Notes: generated by a model not told the origin, from the sequence alone. A stretch of 64,000 nt of DNA from Deinococcus yavapaiensis KR-236 (GCF_003217515.1 NZ_QJSX01000010.1:135483-199482), one strand, 5' to 3'; positions 43,938-54,704 are shown, counted from the first letter of the stretch. Made by a program: numbers and translations.

Positions 43938-43942
43938 GGAAA

Positions 43943-44959
43943 ATGCGAGGCAACGGGATCACCTACGACACGGGCTTTTTCAACGGCGTCACCACCACCC
44001 ACGAGCCCTTCGATCTCGACGCCGTTCGACACGACCTGCGTGTCATCCGAGACGACCTGCACTGTACGGCCGTCCGCCTCACCGGCGCCCTTCCCGAGCG
44101 CCTCGATCTCGCCGCTCGGCATGCCGCCGCCCTCGGCCTCGAAGTTTGGTTCTCCCCCTTCACGTACGAACTCGACCAAGACGCGCTGCTCGACCTCCTC
44201 CTCGACTGCGCGAACCGCGCCGAACGCTTGCGCCGGGAGGGGGCGCGTGTCGTCCTCGTGACCGGAGCGGAACTGAGCCTGTTCACGTCGGGTTTTCTAC
44301 CCGGTGACACCGCCGACGCCCGTCTGAGCGGACTGCTCGCGCGAGACCCGCGCATTCTCGCGGGCCTGCCCGAACTGCCAAAGCGCATCAACGCCTTCCT
44401 GCGCCGCGCCGTGGAGGCCGTGCGCACGCGCTTCAGCGGCCCGGTCACCTACGCCTCGATCCACTTCGAAGGCGTGGACTGGACCCCTTTCGACTTCGCC
44501 GCTTACGACGTGTACCGCACCAAGGAGAGCGCCCCGCACTTCCACGCGGGCCTGCGCGCGATGAAGGCGATGGGGAAACCGCTCGCGATCACCGAGTTCG
44601 GGTGCGCCACCTTCCATGGCGCGGCCGACATGGGCGCCCTGGGCGCCGACATCGTGGAGTACGAAGACGGACACGCGGTCCGCCTCAAAGGGGAGTACGC
44701 GCGAGACGAAGCGGAGCAAGCGCGTTGCATCGCAGAACTTGTCGACGCTTTCGAAGAGGCGGGCGTGGACAGCGCGTTTTTGTGCACCTTCGCCTGTTTC
44801 TACTTGCCGCACCGCCCGGCAGGAGGAGTGGACTTCGACTTGGCGAGTCTCGGCGTCGTGAAAGTCCACCCGCCTGCCCCGAACCGGCCGGACCATTCGA
44901 GATGGACTCCCAAGGCGAGCTTCAACGCCCTCGCCGACGCTTACCGAAGCGGCGCCTGA
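43943..44959 (+). CDS. Glycoside-hydrolase-like TIM-barrel protein
   Basis: A 338-residue cytoplasmic protein with TIM-barrel hydrolase features: WFSPFTYEL, LVTGAELSLF (a likely catalytic Glu in the middle of a strand), SIHFEGVDWTPFDFAAYDVY, and KPLAITEFGCATFHGA, whose ITEFG Glu is a typical nucleophile motif of clan GH-A enzymes. Actinobacterial relatives are, as I recall, sometimes labelled abortive-infection proteins without evidence. Start: CGGAGGGAAA directly before the ATG at 43943. It is divergent from the TetR gene and shares the operator at 43901, so induction by a sugar-like ligand is likely. Confidence 0.82.
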   Translation: MRGNGITYDTGFFNGVTTTHEPFDLDAVRHDLRVIRDDLHCTAVRLTGALPERLDLAARHAAALGLEVWFSPFTYELDQDALLDLLLDCANRAERLRREGARVVLVTGAELSLFTSGFLPGDTADARLSGLLARDPRILAGLPELPKRINAFLRRAVEAVRTRFSGPVTYASIHFEGVDWTPFDFAAYDVYRTKESAPHFHAGLRAMKAMGKPLAITEFGCATFHGAADMGALGADIVEYEDGHAVRLKGEYARDEAEQARCIAELVDAFEEAGVDSAFLCTFACFYLPHRPAGGVDFDLASLGVVKVHPPAPNRPDHSRWTPKASFNALADAYRSGA

Positions 44960-45452
44960 CGGTTCGGCGCCTGCACCGGCCGAGGAGGACCGTACGAGAG
45001 AAGCGAGTTCCTCCTGGAGTGACAACGTGCCGAGACACCACGAAAGCAGGGCGAGGAAGCATGCTGGTGATCGTCGAACAGGGCGTTCCGTCGACGGGGA
45101 TGATGGTCGAGTTACCGCGGCAAGACACGAGTAGGTACGCGGAGCCGACGTCTGAATTCTCCGAGAAGCCTTCGGGTGACGAAACTCGGGCCGTGCGATC
45201 GGATGCGCCGGAGAGTTCACGGGGCTTCCAACCGGTCGTGACGTACTGCTCGACGCGGACCTAACCTGTTCGGACGTTCGTGCGGTACGCGTTCGATTCA
45301 CGACAGGCGGAATGGGAGCCGTTGAAGAAGTCGGCGGCCGCGCCGCTTTGGCGCTTTCGCGTTCATTCGAAGGAAAGGGAGAACGCGTCGAGCAGGCGCA
45401 CCGCGTGATACGCCTGCCCGTGCTGCTCGCGTGCTCGAATTGTACAAATGCC
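44960..45452. other. Gene-poor region upstream of the metal ATPase
   Basis: About 490 bases. A 67-codon frame at 45061-45264 with a GAGG before its ATG is possible but not protein-like enough to call. On the minus strand near 45440-45365 a tail reading AREQHGQAYHAVRLLDAF ends at a TGA and looks like the remnant of a lost gene. Confidence 0.35.
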
Positions 45453-45482
45453 TTTACATCTGAGCAGTCACTCAGGTAAATT
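45453..45482 (+). promoter_or_regulatory. Metal-responsive promoter with ArsR/SmtB-type operator
   Basis: TTTACA at 45453-45458 and TAAATT at 45477-45482 form a promoter with an 18-base spacer, five bases from the ATG. The spacer holds the inverted repeat CTGAG (45460-45464) N6 CTCAG (45471-45475), which resembles SmtB/ArsR-family operator half-sites. The ArsR-family sensor at 47620 is the likely ligand-controlled repressor. Confidence 0.6.
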
Positions 45483-45487
45483 GGGGT

Positions 45488-47619
<2,132 letters not shown>

Positions 47620-47623
<4 letters not shown>

Positions 47624-48009
47624 CACACGTCACGAACGTCCGGCCCGCCGAAACGCTCGAAGTTTGCGACACCCACTGCACGCACCCCGAGGCGGTCGCT
47701 CAAGCACGCGAGGTCGTGCCGAACGAACGATGCGTCGAGGACGCCTCGGCCCTCCTCAAAGCCGTCGCCGACCCCACGCGGCTGCGCATGCTTTCCGCGC
47801 TCGCCGCGACGGAGTTGTGCGTGCACGACCTGTCACTCGTCGTCGGCATCAGCGAATCCGCGACGAGCCACCAACTTCGCCTGCTCAAGATGCACCGCCT
47901 CGTCACGGCCAGGAAAGTCGGTCGCAGCGTTTACTACCAACTGGCGGATCATCACGTCACCCTGCTGATCGGCAACGCACTCGAGCACGCCCGAGAGCGC
48001 GAACGCTGA
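47620..48009 (+). CDS. ArsR/SmtB-family metal sensor repressor
   Basis: A 129-residue winged-helix repressor. The recognition region reads ELCVHDLSLVVGISESATSH, as in SmtB/CadC. The alpha-5 zinc site is intact: D-x-H in LADHHVTLL and H-x-x-E in LEHARERE. An N-terminal CDTHC motif could form the additional Cys-rich site found in CadC; the alpha-3 Cys pair of CadC is only half present (C-V-H in place of C-V-C). It should release DNA on binding Zn or Cd. Its ATG overlaps the ATPase stop codon, so it is co-translated and likely autoregulates the promoter at 45453. Confidence 0.93.
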
Positions 48010-48074
48010 TGGATTACGGCACGCCAAAGACGCGGAGTCGAAGCATGGCTTTGAAGGCACCCCGGAGGTTCATG

Positions 48075-48956
48075 ATGCGTCGTCTCCTGCTCGTCGCGCT
48101 TGTGCTGACGCCGTTCTCGGCGTCCGCGGCGACCGCCCCACTGTCTCTCAACGGCGTCATCTCCGACTGGGACGGAGAGCGGAACCTGCTCGCCCTGCTC
48201 GAAGTCGACACGCCCTTCGGGCCGTACAACCTGACGAGCGGCTCCCTCGTCGACGCGAACGGTCGCTTCCAAGTGACGCTCGACGAGGACGTCACGCACT
48301 TTCTGCTGCCCGCCAAAGAAGCGTTGCGCGTGGCAGGCGCGGAATCGACGTGCCGTGACGAAGTGCGTCTCACGCCTCCGAGCGCTCGCGCGCAGCAGTT
48401 CAACGTGGCCTTGCACGAGGCAAAAACGCACCTCGGTCGAATCGAACAGCTTTCATCGAACGTCCTGCCGCCCCGCGTCGGGGACGTGAACGCGCGACTC
48501 GTGTACGCGGATCGAGCGGCGAAGCTCACCGGTCAGGTCGTGTGCCCGTCGGGTCGAGTCGAGAAGTGGAACGTGAACCTAGACGCCGGTTGGAACTGGG
48601 TGCGCTCTCGCGCGACGGGCTTGGTGGGTGGCTTGCCGAACTTCGACGTGAGCAGCGCCGCCCTGCCCGCCACGATACGGTGGTTTCGGTACGGCGAGGT
48701 GGGCGCCCTCGACCTCACGTTCGGAGAGGGCAACCGCGTGACGCGGCTCGGGGAGAACGCGCGTCGTGCGGGCGTGCGACTCGGGGACAAGATCGTGAAG
48801 GTCGGCGCGTTGTACATCGATGAAGTCGTGGTGGACGCCTCGGGCATCCTCGCGCCGGGCGCGCCGGGCGAACGGGTGACGTTGCTCGTGGAGCGTCAGG
48901 GAACGCGCCTGTCCATCTTCGTGCCGCGGGATCGTGTGCGCATTCCTTGGATGTGA
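48075..48956 (+). CDS. Secreted PDZ-domain protein
   Basis: A 293-residue exported protein. The signal peptide is MRRLLLVALVLTPFSASA. The middle is beta-rich and has two cysteines; residues about 210-285 form a PDZ-like domain (VTRLGENARRAGVRLGDKIVKVG, then LLVERQGTRLSIFV) that normally binds C-terminal peptides. No protease domain is present, so it may be a scaffold. Two ATG codons lie in a row; 48075 has GGAGG at six bases and is preferred to 48072. It is downstream of the metal-sensor operon by 65 bases but probably independent. Confidence 0.82.
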   Translation: MRRLLLVALVLTPFSASAATAPLSLNGVISDWDGERNLLALLEVDTPFGPYNLTSGSLVDANGRFQVTLDEDVTHFLLPAKEALRVAGAESTCRDEVRLTPPSARAQQFNVALHEAKTHLGRIEQLSSNVLPPRVGDVNARLVYADRAAKLTGQVVCPSGRVEKWNVNLDAGWNWVRSRATGLVGGLPNFDVSSAALPATIRWFRYGEVGALDLTFGEGNRVTRLGENARRAGVRLGDKIVKVGALYIDEVVVDASGILAPGAPGERVTLLVERQGTRLSIFVPRDRVRIPWM

Positions 48957-49507
48957 ATGCAAGCGACGTTCGAACGTCCGGCCATTCGCTTCTCGTCGCT
49001 GGCACTCAAACTTCAGCACGGCGTCGCCTTATTGTTGGTTCACAGGTATAGACGCGGACGGATGATCCGCGCATAAATGGTTCGTGGGGATGAGGGATTC
49101 GACTTGTTGCCCGACCTATCCGGAAAGCGCCGCGCCAGGCGGGTCGAGGCGCGGTTCGTTCGACCGGTCGCCCACTTCATTCGTGCACGAAGGCTCGCCT
49201 GACAGCACTCCTACGCCTCGAGAAGCGGCGGGCCATCGACCACCAAAACGACGAGTTCCGGTGCCGACCGCCTCCCAGGAGCACGCCGAAGGTCATACCG
49301 TCGATCGCGCGGCCCTCCTCTTCGTCTCCTCCACCGCGTGCATCACGACTCTCTCGAGGGGGCGCGGCACGACTTGAAGTTCACCTGAGCCGCTCTGCCC
49401 TCGGCCATACGAGTTGCACTGTCGGCACGCACTGCCCCTGGATGGAGGGCCCTCGTTCAGTATGTTGCTGTTCGCTTCCTCGTCTTGCCGTGTTCCGGAG
49501 GTCATTC
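48957..49507. other. Intergenic region upstream of the acyl-CoA synthetase
   Basis: About 550 bases with no convincing gene, promoter or repeat. The last 10 bases hold GGAGGT, the Shine-Dalgarno of the next gene. Confidence 0.45.
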
Positions 49508-51424
49508 ATGGAGAAATCGCTGCTCGAGCAACCCCTGGCCCTGCCGACCCTTCCTCTCCGTGCGACCGCGCCGGTCTCCGATGAGGAAGCCGCCCGCCTG
49601 CTGGCCCTCGACCCGAGTGCGTACTGGTTGGAAATGGCACGGGAACTGACCTGGGTGACGCCTCCGACCGTGGCCGTAGAGGGCATCCTGGGTGACTTTC
49701 GGTACTATCCGGGCGCGACCGGGAACGTCAGCGTGAACTGCCTGGACCGACATCCGCCCGAGCGCACCGCCCTGCTGTACGAGCGCGAAGACAGCCTGCG
49801 CGAAACGTGGACGTACGGTCAACTCACCGACGCGACCGCGCGGTTCGCGGCGGCCCTGCAGGAACTCGGCGTCGCGAAGGGCGACCGAGTCGCGATCTAC
49901 CTCGGGAACGTCCCGGAAGCGTTTATCGCGATTCACGCCTGTTACCGCCTCGGCGCGATCTACTCGGTGATCTTCGCCGGCTTCAGCGCGTCCGCCGTGC
50001 GCGACCGCCTCGTGGACGCCCAGCCCAAGGTGGTGGTCTGCACCGACGCCACCGTGCGCCGCGGCAAGACCGTGCCTCTCAAAGCCACGCTGGACGAAGC
50101 GATGCTGGGCCTGGACGTCGCGCATGTCATCGTGGCGCGGCGAGTGGACCGAGCGTACGAATTGCGCGAAGGCGAGCATGATTTCCACACGCTGCTTGAC
50201 CGAACAACCCGCCGCGCCCCTCCCGTGGACTTGGAGGCGAACGAGCCGGGGTTCATCATCTACACCTCGGGCACGACCTCCAAACCCAAAGGGCTGGTGC
50301 ACGCGGGCCTGGGATTCCTCGCGGGCGCGTACGCCAACGTGAAGTGGTCGCTGAACTTGCGAAGTGACGACGTGTACTGGTGCACGGCCGACGTGGGCTG
50401 GCTGACCTTTCCGATCTTCGCGTTGGTCGGCGGTTTGGCGCACGGCGCCACCCACGTGATCTACGAGGGCGGCATCGACACGCCCACGCCCGCCAGGCCG
50501 TACGAAGTGATCGAAGGGTACGGCGTGACGAAAGTCTTCACCGCGCCGACGGCGCTGCGGATGCTGCGCCGCGCCGGGGACGCGCCCCTGGCGGGCCATG
50601 ACCTCAGCGGCCTCACCCTCATCAGCTTGGTCGGCGAGCCGCTCGATCCGGAAACGTGGCACTGGACGCAGGGGAAGCTCGGTGCGGGCCGCGTGTTCGT
50701 CAACAACACCTACGGGCAGACGGAAACCGGGACGGCGTGGGCGAGCAGTATGGTCGGCGTCACGGGAACTCGGCCCGGCAGTTGCGGTCAGCCTCTGCCT
50801 GGCTACCGCGCGCGGGTGGTGCGCGACGACGGAAGTGAAGCGCGCCCTGGCGAGTTGGGCGCCTTGACGCTCACCGAGCCCTTCCCCTGCCTGGCGCGCA
50901 CCGTGTGGGGCGACCACGAGCGGTACGTGCAGACGTACCTTTCGGACTTTCCCGGCAGTTACGCCGCGAGCGACGCGGCCCTGGTGGATCAGGATGGTCT
51001 GCTGTGGGTCACGGGCCGCCTCGACGACGTGATGAACGTCGCTGGGCACCGCATCGGCACCATGGAGATGGAAGCGGCCCTGATCACCCATCCCGCCGTG
51101 AGCGAGGCGGCCGTGGTGGCTCAGCCCGACGAGCTGAAAGGCTCGGTGCCCGTGGCGTTCGTGGTGCCGCGCGGAGACGTCGAGCTTGGTTCCGCGCTGG
51201 AAGCGGAACTGGGCGACGCGATTGTGCGTGGCGTCGGTCCCATCGCTCGCCCCGCCCGAGTGATCGTGACACCCACCGTGCCGCGCACGCGCAGCGGCAA
51301 GATCATGCGCCGGTTGCTGCGTGATTTGCTCGTCCTGGGTGAAGTGAGGGGGGACCTCACCAGCTTGGAGAATCCCGACGCGATCGACGTGGTACGGTCA
51401 CGAATCTCGGGAGGTGACGCGTGA
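49508..51424 (+). CDS. Acetyl/propionyl-CoA synthetase-like AMP-forming ligase
   Basis: A 638-residue ANL-superfamily enzyme that activates a short-chain acid to its acyl-CoA via an acyl-adenylate. The P-loop YTSGTTSKPKG is at 252-262; FVNNTYGQTETGTAWASS is the adenine-binding A5 motif; WVTGRLDDVMNVAGHRIGTM is the hinge; and RTRSGKIMRRLLRD near the end contains the catalytic lysine. The order and size match acetyl-CoA synthetases, but YGQTETGTAW differs from the classical WWQTE and points to a propionyl- or other short-chain-acyl ligase. Start: GGAGGT before ATG 49508. Its TGA overlaps the next gene by four bases. Confidence 0.9.
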   Translation: MEKSLLEQPLALPTLPLRATAPVSDEEAARLLALDPSAYWLEMARELTWVTPPTVAVEGILGDFRYYPGATGNVSVNCLDRHPPERTALLYEREDSLRETWTYGQLTDATARFAAALQELGVAKGDRVAIYLGNVPEAFIAIHACYRLGAIYSVIFAGFSASAVRDRLVDAQPKVVVCTDATVRRGKTVPLKATLDEAMLGLDVAHVIVARRVDRAYELREGEHDFHTLLDRTTRRAPPVDLEANEPGFIIYTSGTTSKPKGLVHAGLGFLAGAYANVKWSLNLRSDDVYWCTADVGWLTFPIFALVGGLAHGATHVIYEGGIDTPTPARPYEVIEGYGVTKVFTAPTALRMLRRAGDAPLAGHDLSGLTLISLVGEPLDPETWHWTQGKLGAGRVFVNNTYGQTETGTAWASSMVGVTGTRPGSCGQPLPGYRARVVRDDGSEARPGELGALTLTEPFPCLARTVWGDHERYVQTYLSDFPGSYAASDAALVDQDGLLWVTGRLDDVMNVAGHRIGTMEMEAALITHPAVSEAAVVAQPDELKGSVPVAFVVPRGDVELGSALEAELGDAIVRGVGPIARPARVIVTPTVPRTRSGKIMRRLLRDLLVLGEVRGDLTSLENPDAIDVVRSRISGGDA

Positions 51425-52023
51425 AGCGCCTCTCTTACCTGGCCGTTCCCACCGAAGCGGACGTGACGCCGGAAATCGCCGCGTTGTGGCGCAAGGCGCA
51501 AGCGAACTTGGGGTTCACCCCGAACGTGTTTCGCGCGCAGGCGCTGAACGCCGCGCAGTTCTGGGCGTGGTGGAAGTACTACGACCTGCTGATGAACAAG
51601 GAAGGGTGGCTGCCGCCGTTGGAGCGCGAAATGGTCGCGACGGTGGTGAGCAGCTTGAATCGCTGCGTGTACTGCCTCGTGTCGCACGCGTCGGCCGTCC
51701 GCGTCCTGAGCGGCGACGCGAAGCTCGCGGATACGCTTGCCATCGATTACCGTCAGGCGGACCTCACGCTTCGGCAGCGCGCCATGCTGGATTTCGCCGC
51801 GGCCCTTACCCTCCACCCGGACGGGAGGAGCCCGGCAGACCTCGAGGCGTTGCGCGCGGTAGGCTTGGACGACCATGCCATTCTGGAACTCACGCAAGTG
51901 GTGGCGATGTTCAACGCCACCAACCGCATCAGCAGCGCGCTGGGCTTCGTGCCGAACGAGGAGTATTTTCAGCTCGGTCGTGACGCGCAGAAGGTGGAAG
52001 TGGCAGAAGAACCGCGCGAGTAA
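51421..52023 (+). CDS. AhpD/carboxymuconolactone-decarboxylase-like protein
   Basis: A 200-residue all-helical protein of the peroxidase-related AhpD/CMD family. The redox motif is CVYC in SLNRCVYCLVSHASAV, with the conserved downstream His. Family members reduce peroxides or act as structural relatives of 4-carboxymuconolactone decarboxylase. The GTG start at 51421 overlaps the TGA of the ligase (GTGA), so the two genes are translationally coupled; the ligase product might supply acyl-CoA to a reaction partner of this enzyme, but this is guesswork. Confidence 0.9.
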   Translation: MKRLSYLAVPTEADVTPEIAALWRKAQANLGFTPNVFRAQALNAAQFWAWWKYYDLLMNKEGWLPPLEREMVATVVSSLNRCVYCLVSHASAVRVLSGDAKLADTLAIDYRQADLTLRQRAMLDFAAALTLHPDGRSPADLEALRAVGLDDHAILELTQVVAMFNATNRISSALGFVPNEEYFQLGRDAQKVEVAEEPRE

Positions 52024-52484
52024 TCATTGGGAGGGACGACCGTCCCTCGAGCGGAGCCCACGGCACCTCGGCATTCCCGTCGACCGAACCGTTCGTAGTT
52101 CCGAGAATCACGCGGCCGACGCCGAGGACCGCGGAGACGTCGGGCTCAAGGTGCGGCGGGGCGGTACTCGACGCTGGTAGATCAAGCTTCGGGGCGCAAG
52201 AGCAAGCTCGGCGACGCGATGCTGGAGTTGTCGCGTACGTCCCGGCAGCCTTCGCGCGTGCCGGTGGACTTGCAGCACACGCCGGTGCCCCTGCTGGCCC
52301 TGGCAGGATTGCGCAAAGGTGGGGTGAACGTCCGCTCGGCCGTGAACTCCATGGCGGGCGGGTCGCGTGAGTGAATAGCGCGACACCCGGCACTTTTGAC
52401 GAACACGCTCATGGCGTTTCGAGTGGGGTCAAGCGCACCGGACGGATCGAATTGGCTTTGAGAAGCGCAAGAGCCATCACCAAG
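52024..52484. other. Intergenic region with possible relic
   Basis: About 460 bases after the AhpD-like gene. A frame at 52218-52374 (LELSRTSRQPSRVPV, then MAGGSRE) is not convincing. It ends in the strong hairpin at 52485. Confidence 0.35.
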
Positions 52485-52522
52485 GCAAAGGGGACGGCGG
52501 ACTAATTCGCCGTCCCCTTTGC
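52485..52522. terminator. Bidirectional terminator
   Basis: A perfect 15-bp stem (52485-52499 with 52508-52522) with an eight-base AT-rich loop. The plus strand continues TTTAAGG. It lies between the end of the AhpD-like operon and the end of the nucleotidyltransferase-like gene (minus strand) and can serve both. Confidence 0.82.
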
Positions 52523-52545
52523 TTTAAGGTGAGCTGATTGAACGG

Positions 52546-53187
52546 TCAGGGCCTCGCGTCATCTCGCCGTGCCAAAAAGCGCTCGAAGTCCTCAAGCGAC
52601 ATCACTCCGTGATGCAGCACGGCTTCATACACGTCCATGCCTCCCACGTCCTCCGGGTACTCGGGCCGCTCGCACCACACACTCTTGATCCACAGCACCG
52701 CTAACCGCTGCGCCGAAGTCATCTCGCGCGCCAAGTGCTCAGCATCCGCTCGGTGCGGCCGGAGGATCGGCGAGCACCAGAAGGTCACGTCAACTTTCCA
52801 CAGTCGACCGGTCGCCGCGGCGTAGCGCAGCACGAAGTAATGCCGTTCGTCGCCCGGCTTGCCGGAAGGACTCCGTTCTCCCGTTTCATCGCGGTACAGC
52901 ACTTCTCGGATGCCTCGCGACGCCATCACCGGCGCCATCGCCGTCATGATATCCGCGACGTGAACGTGCTCGGTCCTCACCATGACGTCCACGTCTGGCC
53001 AGACCATCAAACCGGACACCGAACTGCCGATCCGCTCGAAGGTACCGAGAAGCCCCAGCCGCTCGGGCAGTTGCAGGTCGTTCACGACATGTTTCGCTTC
53101 GCGTTGTAGTTCATCTTGGCGCGCGAGCAGGGCAGCGGCCGTAGAATCGTCAAGGACGCGTCGTCGACGCGAATCAGCAGTGGCCAT
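52546..53187 (-). CDS. Nucleotidyltransferase-like protein
   Basis: A 213-residue protein. ERIGSSVSGLMVWPDVDVMV contains the G-S and D-x-D pattern of the DNA-polymerase-beta-type nucleotidyltransferase fold, and VDVTFW supplies the third carboxylate, so the catalytic triad appears complete. Substrate unknown; some relatives are aminoglycoside-modifying or antitoxin-type enzymes. TATAGT on this strand (53199-53194) lies exactly six bases before the ATG at 53187, indicating a leaderless transcript. A perfect terminator follows at 52485. Confidence 0.82.
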   Translation of the reverse strand: MATADSRRRRVLDDSTAAALLARQDELQREAKHVVNDLQLPERLGLLGTFERIGSSVSGLMVWPDVDVMVRTEHVHVADIMTAMAPVMASRGIREVLYRDETGERSPSGKPGDERHYFVLRYAAATGRLWKVDVTFWCSPILRPHRADAEHLAREMTSAQRLAVLWIKSVWCERPEYPEDVGGMDVYEAVLHHGVMSLEDFERFLARRDDARP

Positions 53188-53545
53188 GACGTCACTATAG
53201 GGAAGCTCGGTCGTTTCACACCGAGCAAGCGCGGAGCGTTGGACGACACGGCAAGCGACGAGCTTTTCGAGAGGCGTTCACGCTTTCCCCTGCAATCCCA
53301 AGGAAATGCGCCAGCGGTAGATCGTCGCTTTACCTCGGCGTTTCACGCTTTCATCAGGAGGGCGGCGTGGACGTCGGTGCATCTTGCGGCGACTTTACTT
53401 GCAGAAAGAAGAGTGGCAGCGGGAACTTGAGAAGACATGTCAGCTCATCCAGGAAGTCCACGCTTTATGAGGTTCGACGCGCATCTGGAACGCGTAAGCA
53501 AGCCACCGTGAGCAGATCAGGCTTTGTCAGGCCGCGCTCAGAACC
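53188..53545. other. Gene-free region with decayed coding fragments
   Basis: About 360 bases. On the plus strand two short frames, one ending RRAAWTSVHLAATLLAERR and the next reading LQKEEWQRELEKTCQLIQEV up to a TGA at 53470, look like pieces of one decayed gene. No family can be named. Confidence 0.35.
53194..53199 (-). promoter_or_regulatory. -10 box of nucleotidyltransferase-like gene
   Basis: TATAGT on the minus strand, six bases (GACGTC) before the ATG at 53187. No good -35 hexamer. Confidence 0.55.
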
Positions 53546-53645
53546 TTAGCAACACTTAGCAGGCTCGAGCGCTTCGACGAGCGAAGGATCGTCCCTGAGG
53601 AGTTTCACGAGGATGGGTGCGAGAAGGTCACGCACCTCGACGGGT
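53546..53645 (-). pseudogene. C-terminal fragment of a DUF4160-like gene
   Basis: The minus frame reads VRDLLAPILVKLLRDDPSLV and ends at a TAA. Its first half is almost identical to the C-terminus of the intact gene at 63229 (VRDFLAPILVKLL). The N-terminal part is missing. It is one of three copies in the window. Confidence 0.5.
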
Positions 53646-53754
53646 CTAACCTATCGAGCGTGTCACCAGCGGCAAAGTAAATCCTTGAGAATGCGCTGGC
53701 CTCTTGCCGCCGATCGCCACCTTGCTTCGCACGTCGACGTTCGGGCTCAGCCGC

Positions 53755-53889
53755 TCAGGTCAAGGCGCTGCCAAGCCAGATGACCCCAGTGAGATTCACG
53801 CCCGCCGTGCGCATACCACGGCGTGACACCGCGCCCGTGCCCGATATCACAAGAGCGGGCACGTCTTCAAGCGAGTTCTTTAAGTTCAT
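53755..53889 (-). CDS. 44-residue peptide gene downstream of the SDR
   Basis: A short frame with a strong Shine-Dalgarno (AAGGAG six bases before the ATG at 53889), starting 14 bases after the SDR stop codon. The product is MNLKNSLEDVPALVISG followed by a Gly/Arg turn and a hydrophobic end (GVNLTGVIWLGSALT). It could be a small membrane or signalling peptide, or a spurious frame. The close coupling to the SDR and the good ribosome site favour a real gene. No family recognised. Confidence 0.42.
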   Translation of the reverse strand: MNLKNSLEDVPALVISGTGAVSRRGMRTAGVNLTGVIWLGSALT

Positions 53890-53903
53890 AGGCTTCTCCT
53901 TGG

Positions 53904-54647
53904 TCAACCGTCCCGCAAGAGGCGTTCGGCAAAGCGTGGGGCGAGGCGGTGCAGCACGGCGAAGGGACGGGCGAACCCAACGTGGACATCCGTGCGGTCA
54001 CGCTCAAGTCCCTTCAAAATGGCGTTGGCGACGAAGTCCGCGCTGACCTTGTGCCCGTCTCCGCGCCCGCTTGTCATCGGGGTGTCCACGAGGGGCAGCA
54101 CGGCGTCTACGACGAGCAGGGGCAAGCGGGCGTCTTGCACTTGGTAGCGCAACGCTTTCGAGAAGGTACGTACAGCGGCTTTGGTGGCGCTGTACACAGC
54201 CGCGCTCTTTTTCGGGGCGAATGCGAGGCCCGACGTGACGTTTACAATCGCTCCGCCGGAGTGGCGCTGCAAAAAGGGCAGCGTGAGCGCGGTGAGTTGC
54301 ACGAGCCCGGTGAAGTTCACGCGAATTTCGGCGTCCACGTCGCTCAGCACCCGGTCAAGGGGCGTGGTTGTGAAATCGTAGTTGAGTTGCACGGCGGCGT
54401 TGTTGATTAGGATGCTCGGGCGGTGCCGAGCGAGTTCGGCGGTGAGGCTGACGAGGGCGGCGGAATCGCCGACGTCGCATGAGATGATGCGCGCGTCGTT
54501 CAGCCTTTCGGCGGCCCGGCGTAATTTGATCGTGTCGCGTCCAAGCAGCACGACATCGTTGTCGCGCGCATGAAAGGCGCGGGCGAGCGCAAAGCCGATG
54601 CCGGAAGTGCCGCCGGTGATCAGGACCGTGTGGCCGCGCGTATTTAT
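53904..54647 (-). CDS. Short-chain dehydrogenase/reductase with an AUA start
   Basis: A 247-residue SDR. The Rossmann motif is TVLITGGTSGIGFALA right at the N-terminus, NNAAVQ is present, and the active site is S-x-x-x-YSATK (Ser about 142, Tyr and Lys in YSATKAAV). Relatives (DltE-like) begin with Met-Asn a few residues before the Rossmann strand. Here the codon at that place is ATA (54645-54647), preceded by AGAGG at five bases, and no ATG, GTG or TTG exists in frame upstream before a stop. Starting at the first GTG (54551) would delete the nucleotide-binding site. So either AUA initiates or the start codon is damaged. The divergent regulator at 54712 may control it. Confidence 0.85.
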   Translation of the reverse strand: MNTRGHTVLITGGTSGIGFALARAFHARDNDVVLLGRDTIKLRRAAERLNDARIISCDVGDSAALVSLTAELARHRPSILINNAAVQLNYDFTTTPLDRVLSDVDAEIRVNFTGLVQLTALTLPFLQRHSGGAIVNVTSGLAFAPKKSAAVYSATKAAVRTFSKALRYQVQDARLPLLVVDAVLPLVDTPMTSGRGDGHKVSADFVANAILKGLERDRTDVHVGFARPFAVLHRLAPRFAERLLRDG

Positions 54648-54675
54648 GGCGACCTCTGTTTGAGGGAAAACGAAC

Positions 54676-54704
54676 TGGTCACGCTTTCAGGATCGCGGTA
54701 GGCT
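54676..54704 (+). promoter_or_regulatory. Promoter of the winged-helix gene
   Basis: TGGTCA at 54676-54681, a 17-base spacer, TAGGCT at 54699-54704, then seven bases to the GTG at 54712: a complete leaderless promoter. Only 28 bases separate the -35 hexamer from the SDR start, so regulation of both from here is likely. Confidence 0.6.

Noticed and set aside
45061..45264. A 67-codon plus-strand frame with GAGG before its ATG
   Set aside because: The product is low in hydrophobic residues without a pattern, and nothing in the context supports it; it may be chance.
53376..53470. Plus-strand fragment reading LQKEEWQRELEKTCQLIQEV
   Set aside because: It looks like coding sequence but is too short, has no start and no family; described only as a relic in the intergenic entry.
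54551..54553. GTG at 54551-54553 as the start of the SDR
   Set aside because: It would remove the TGGTSGIG nucleotide-binding motif, which is present in the same frame just upstream.
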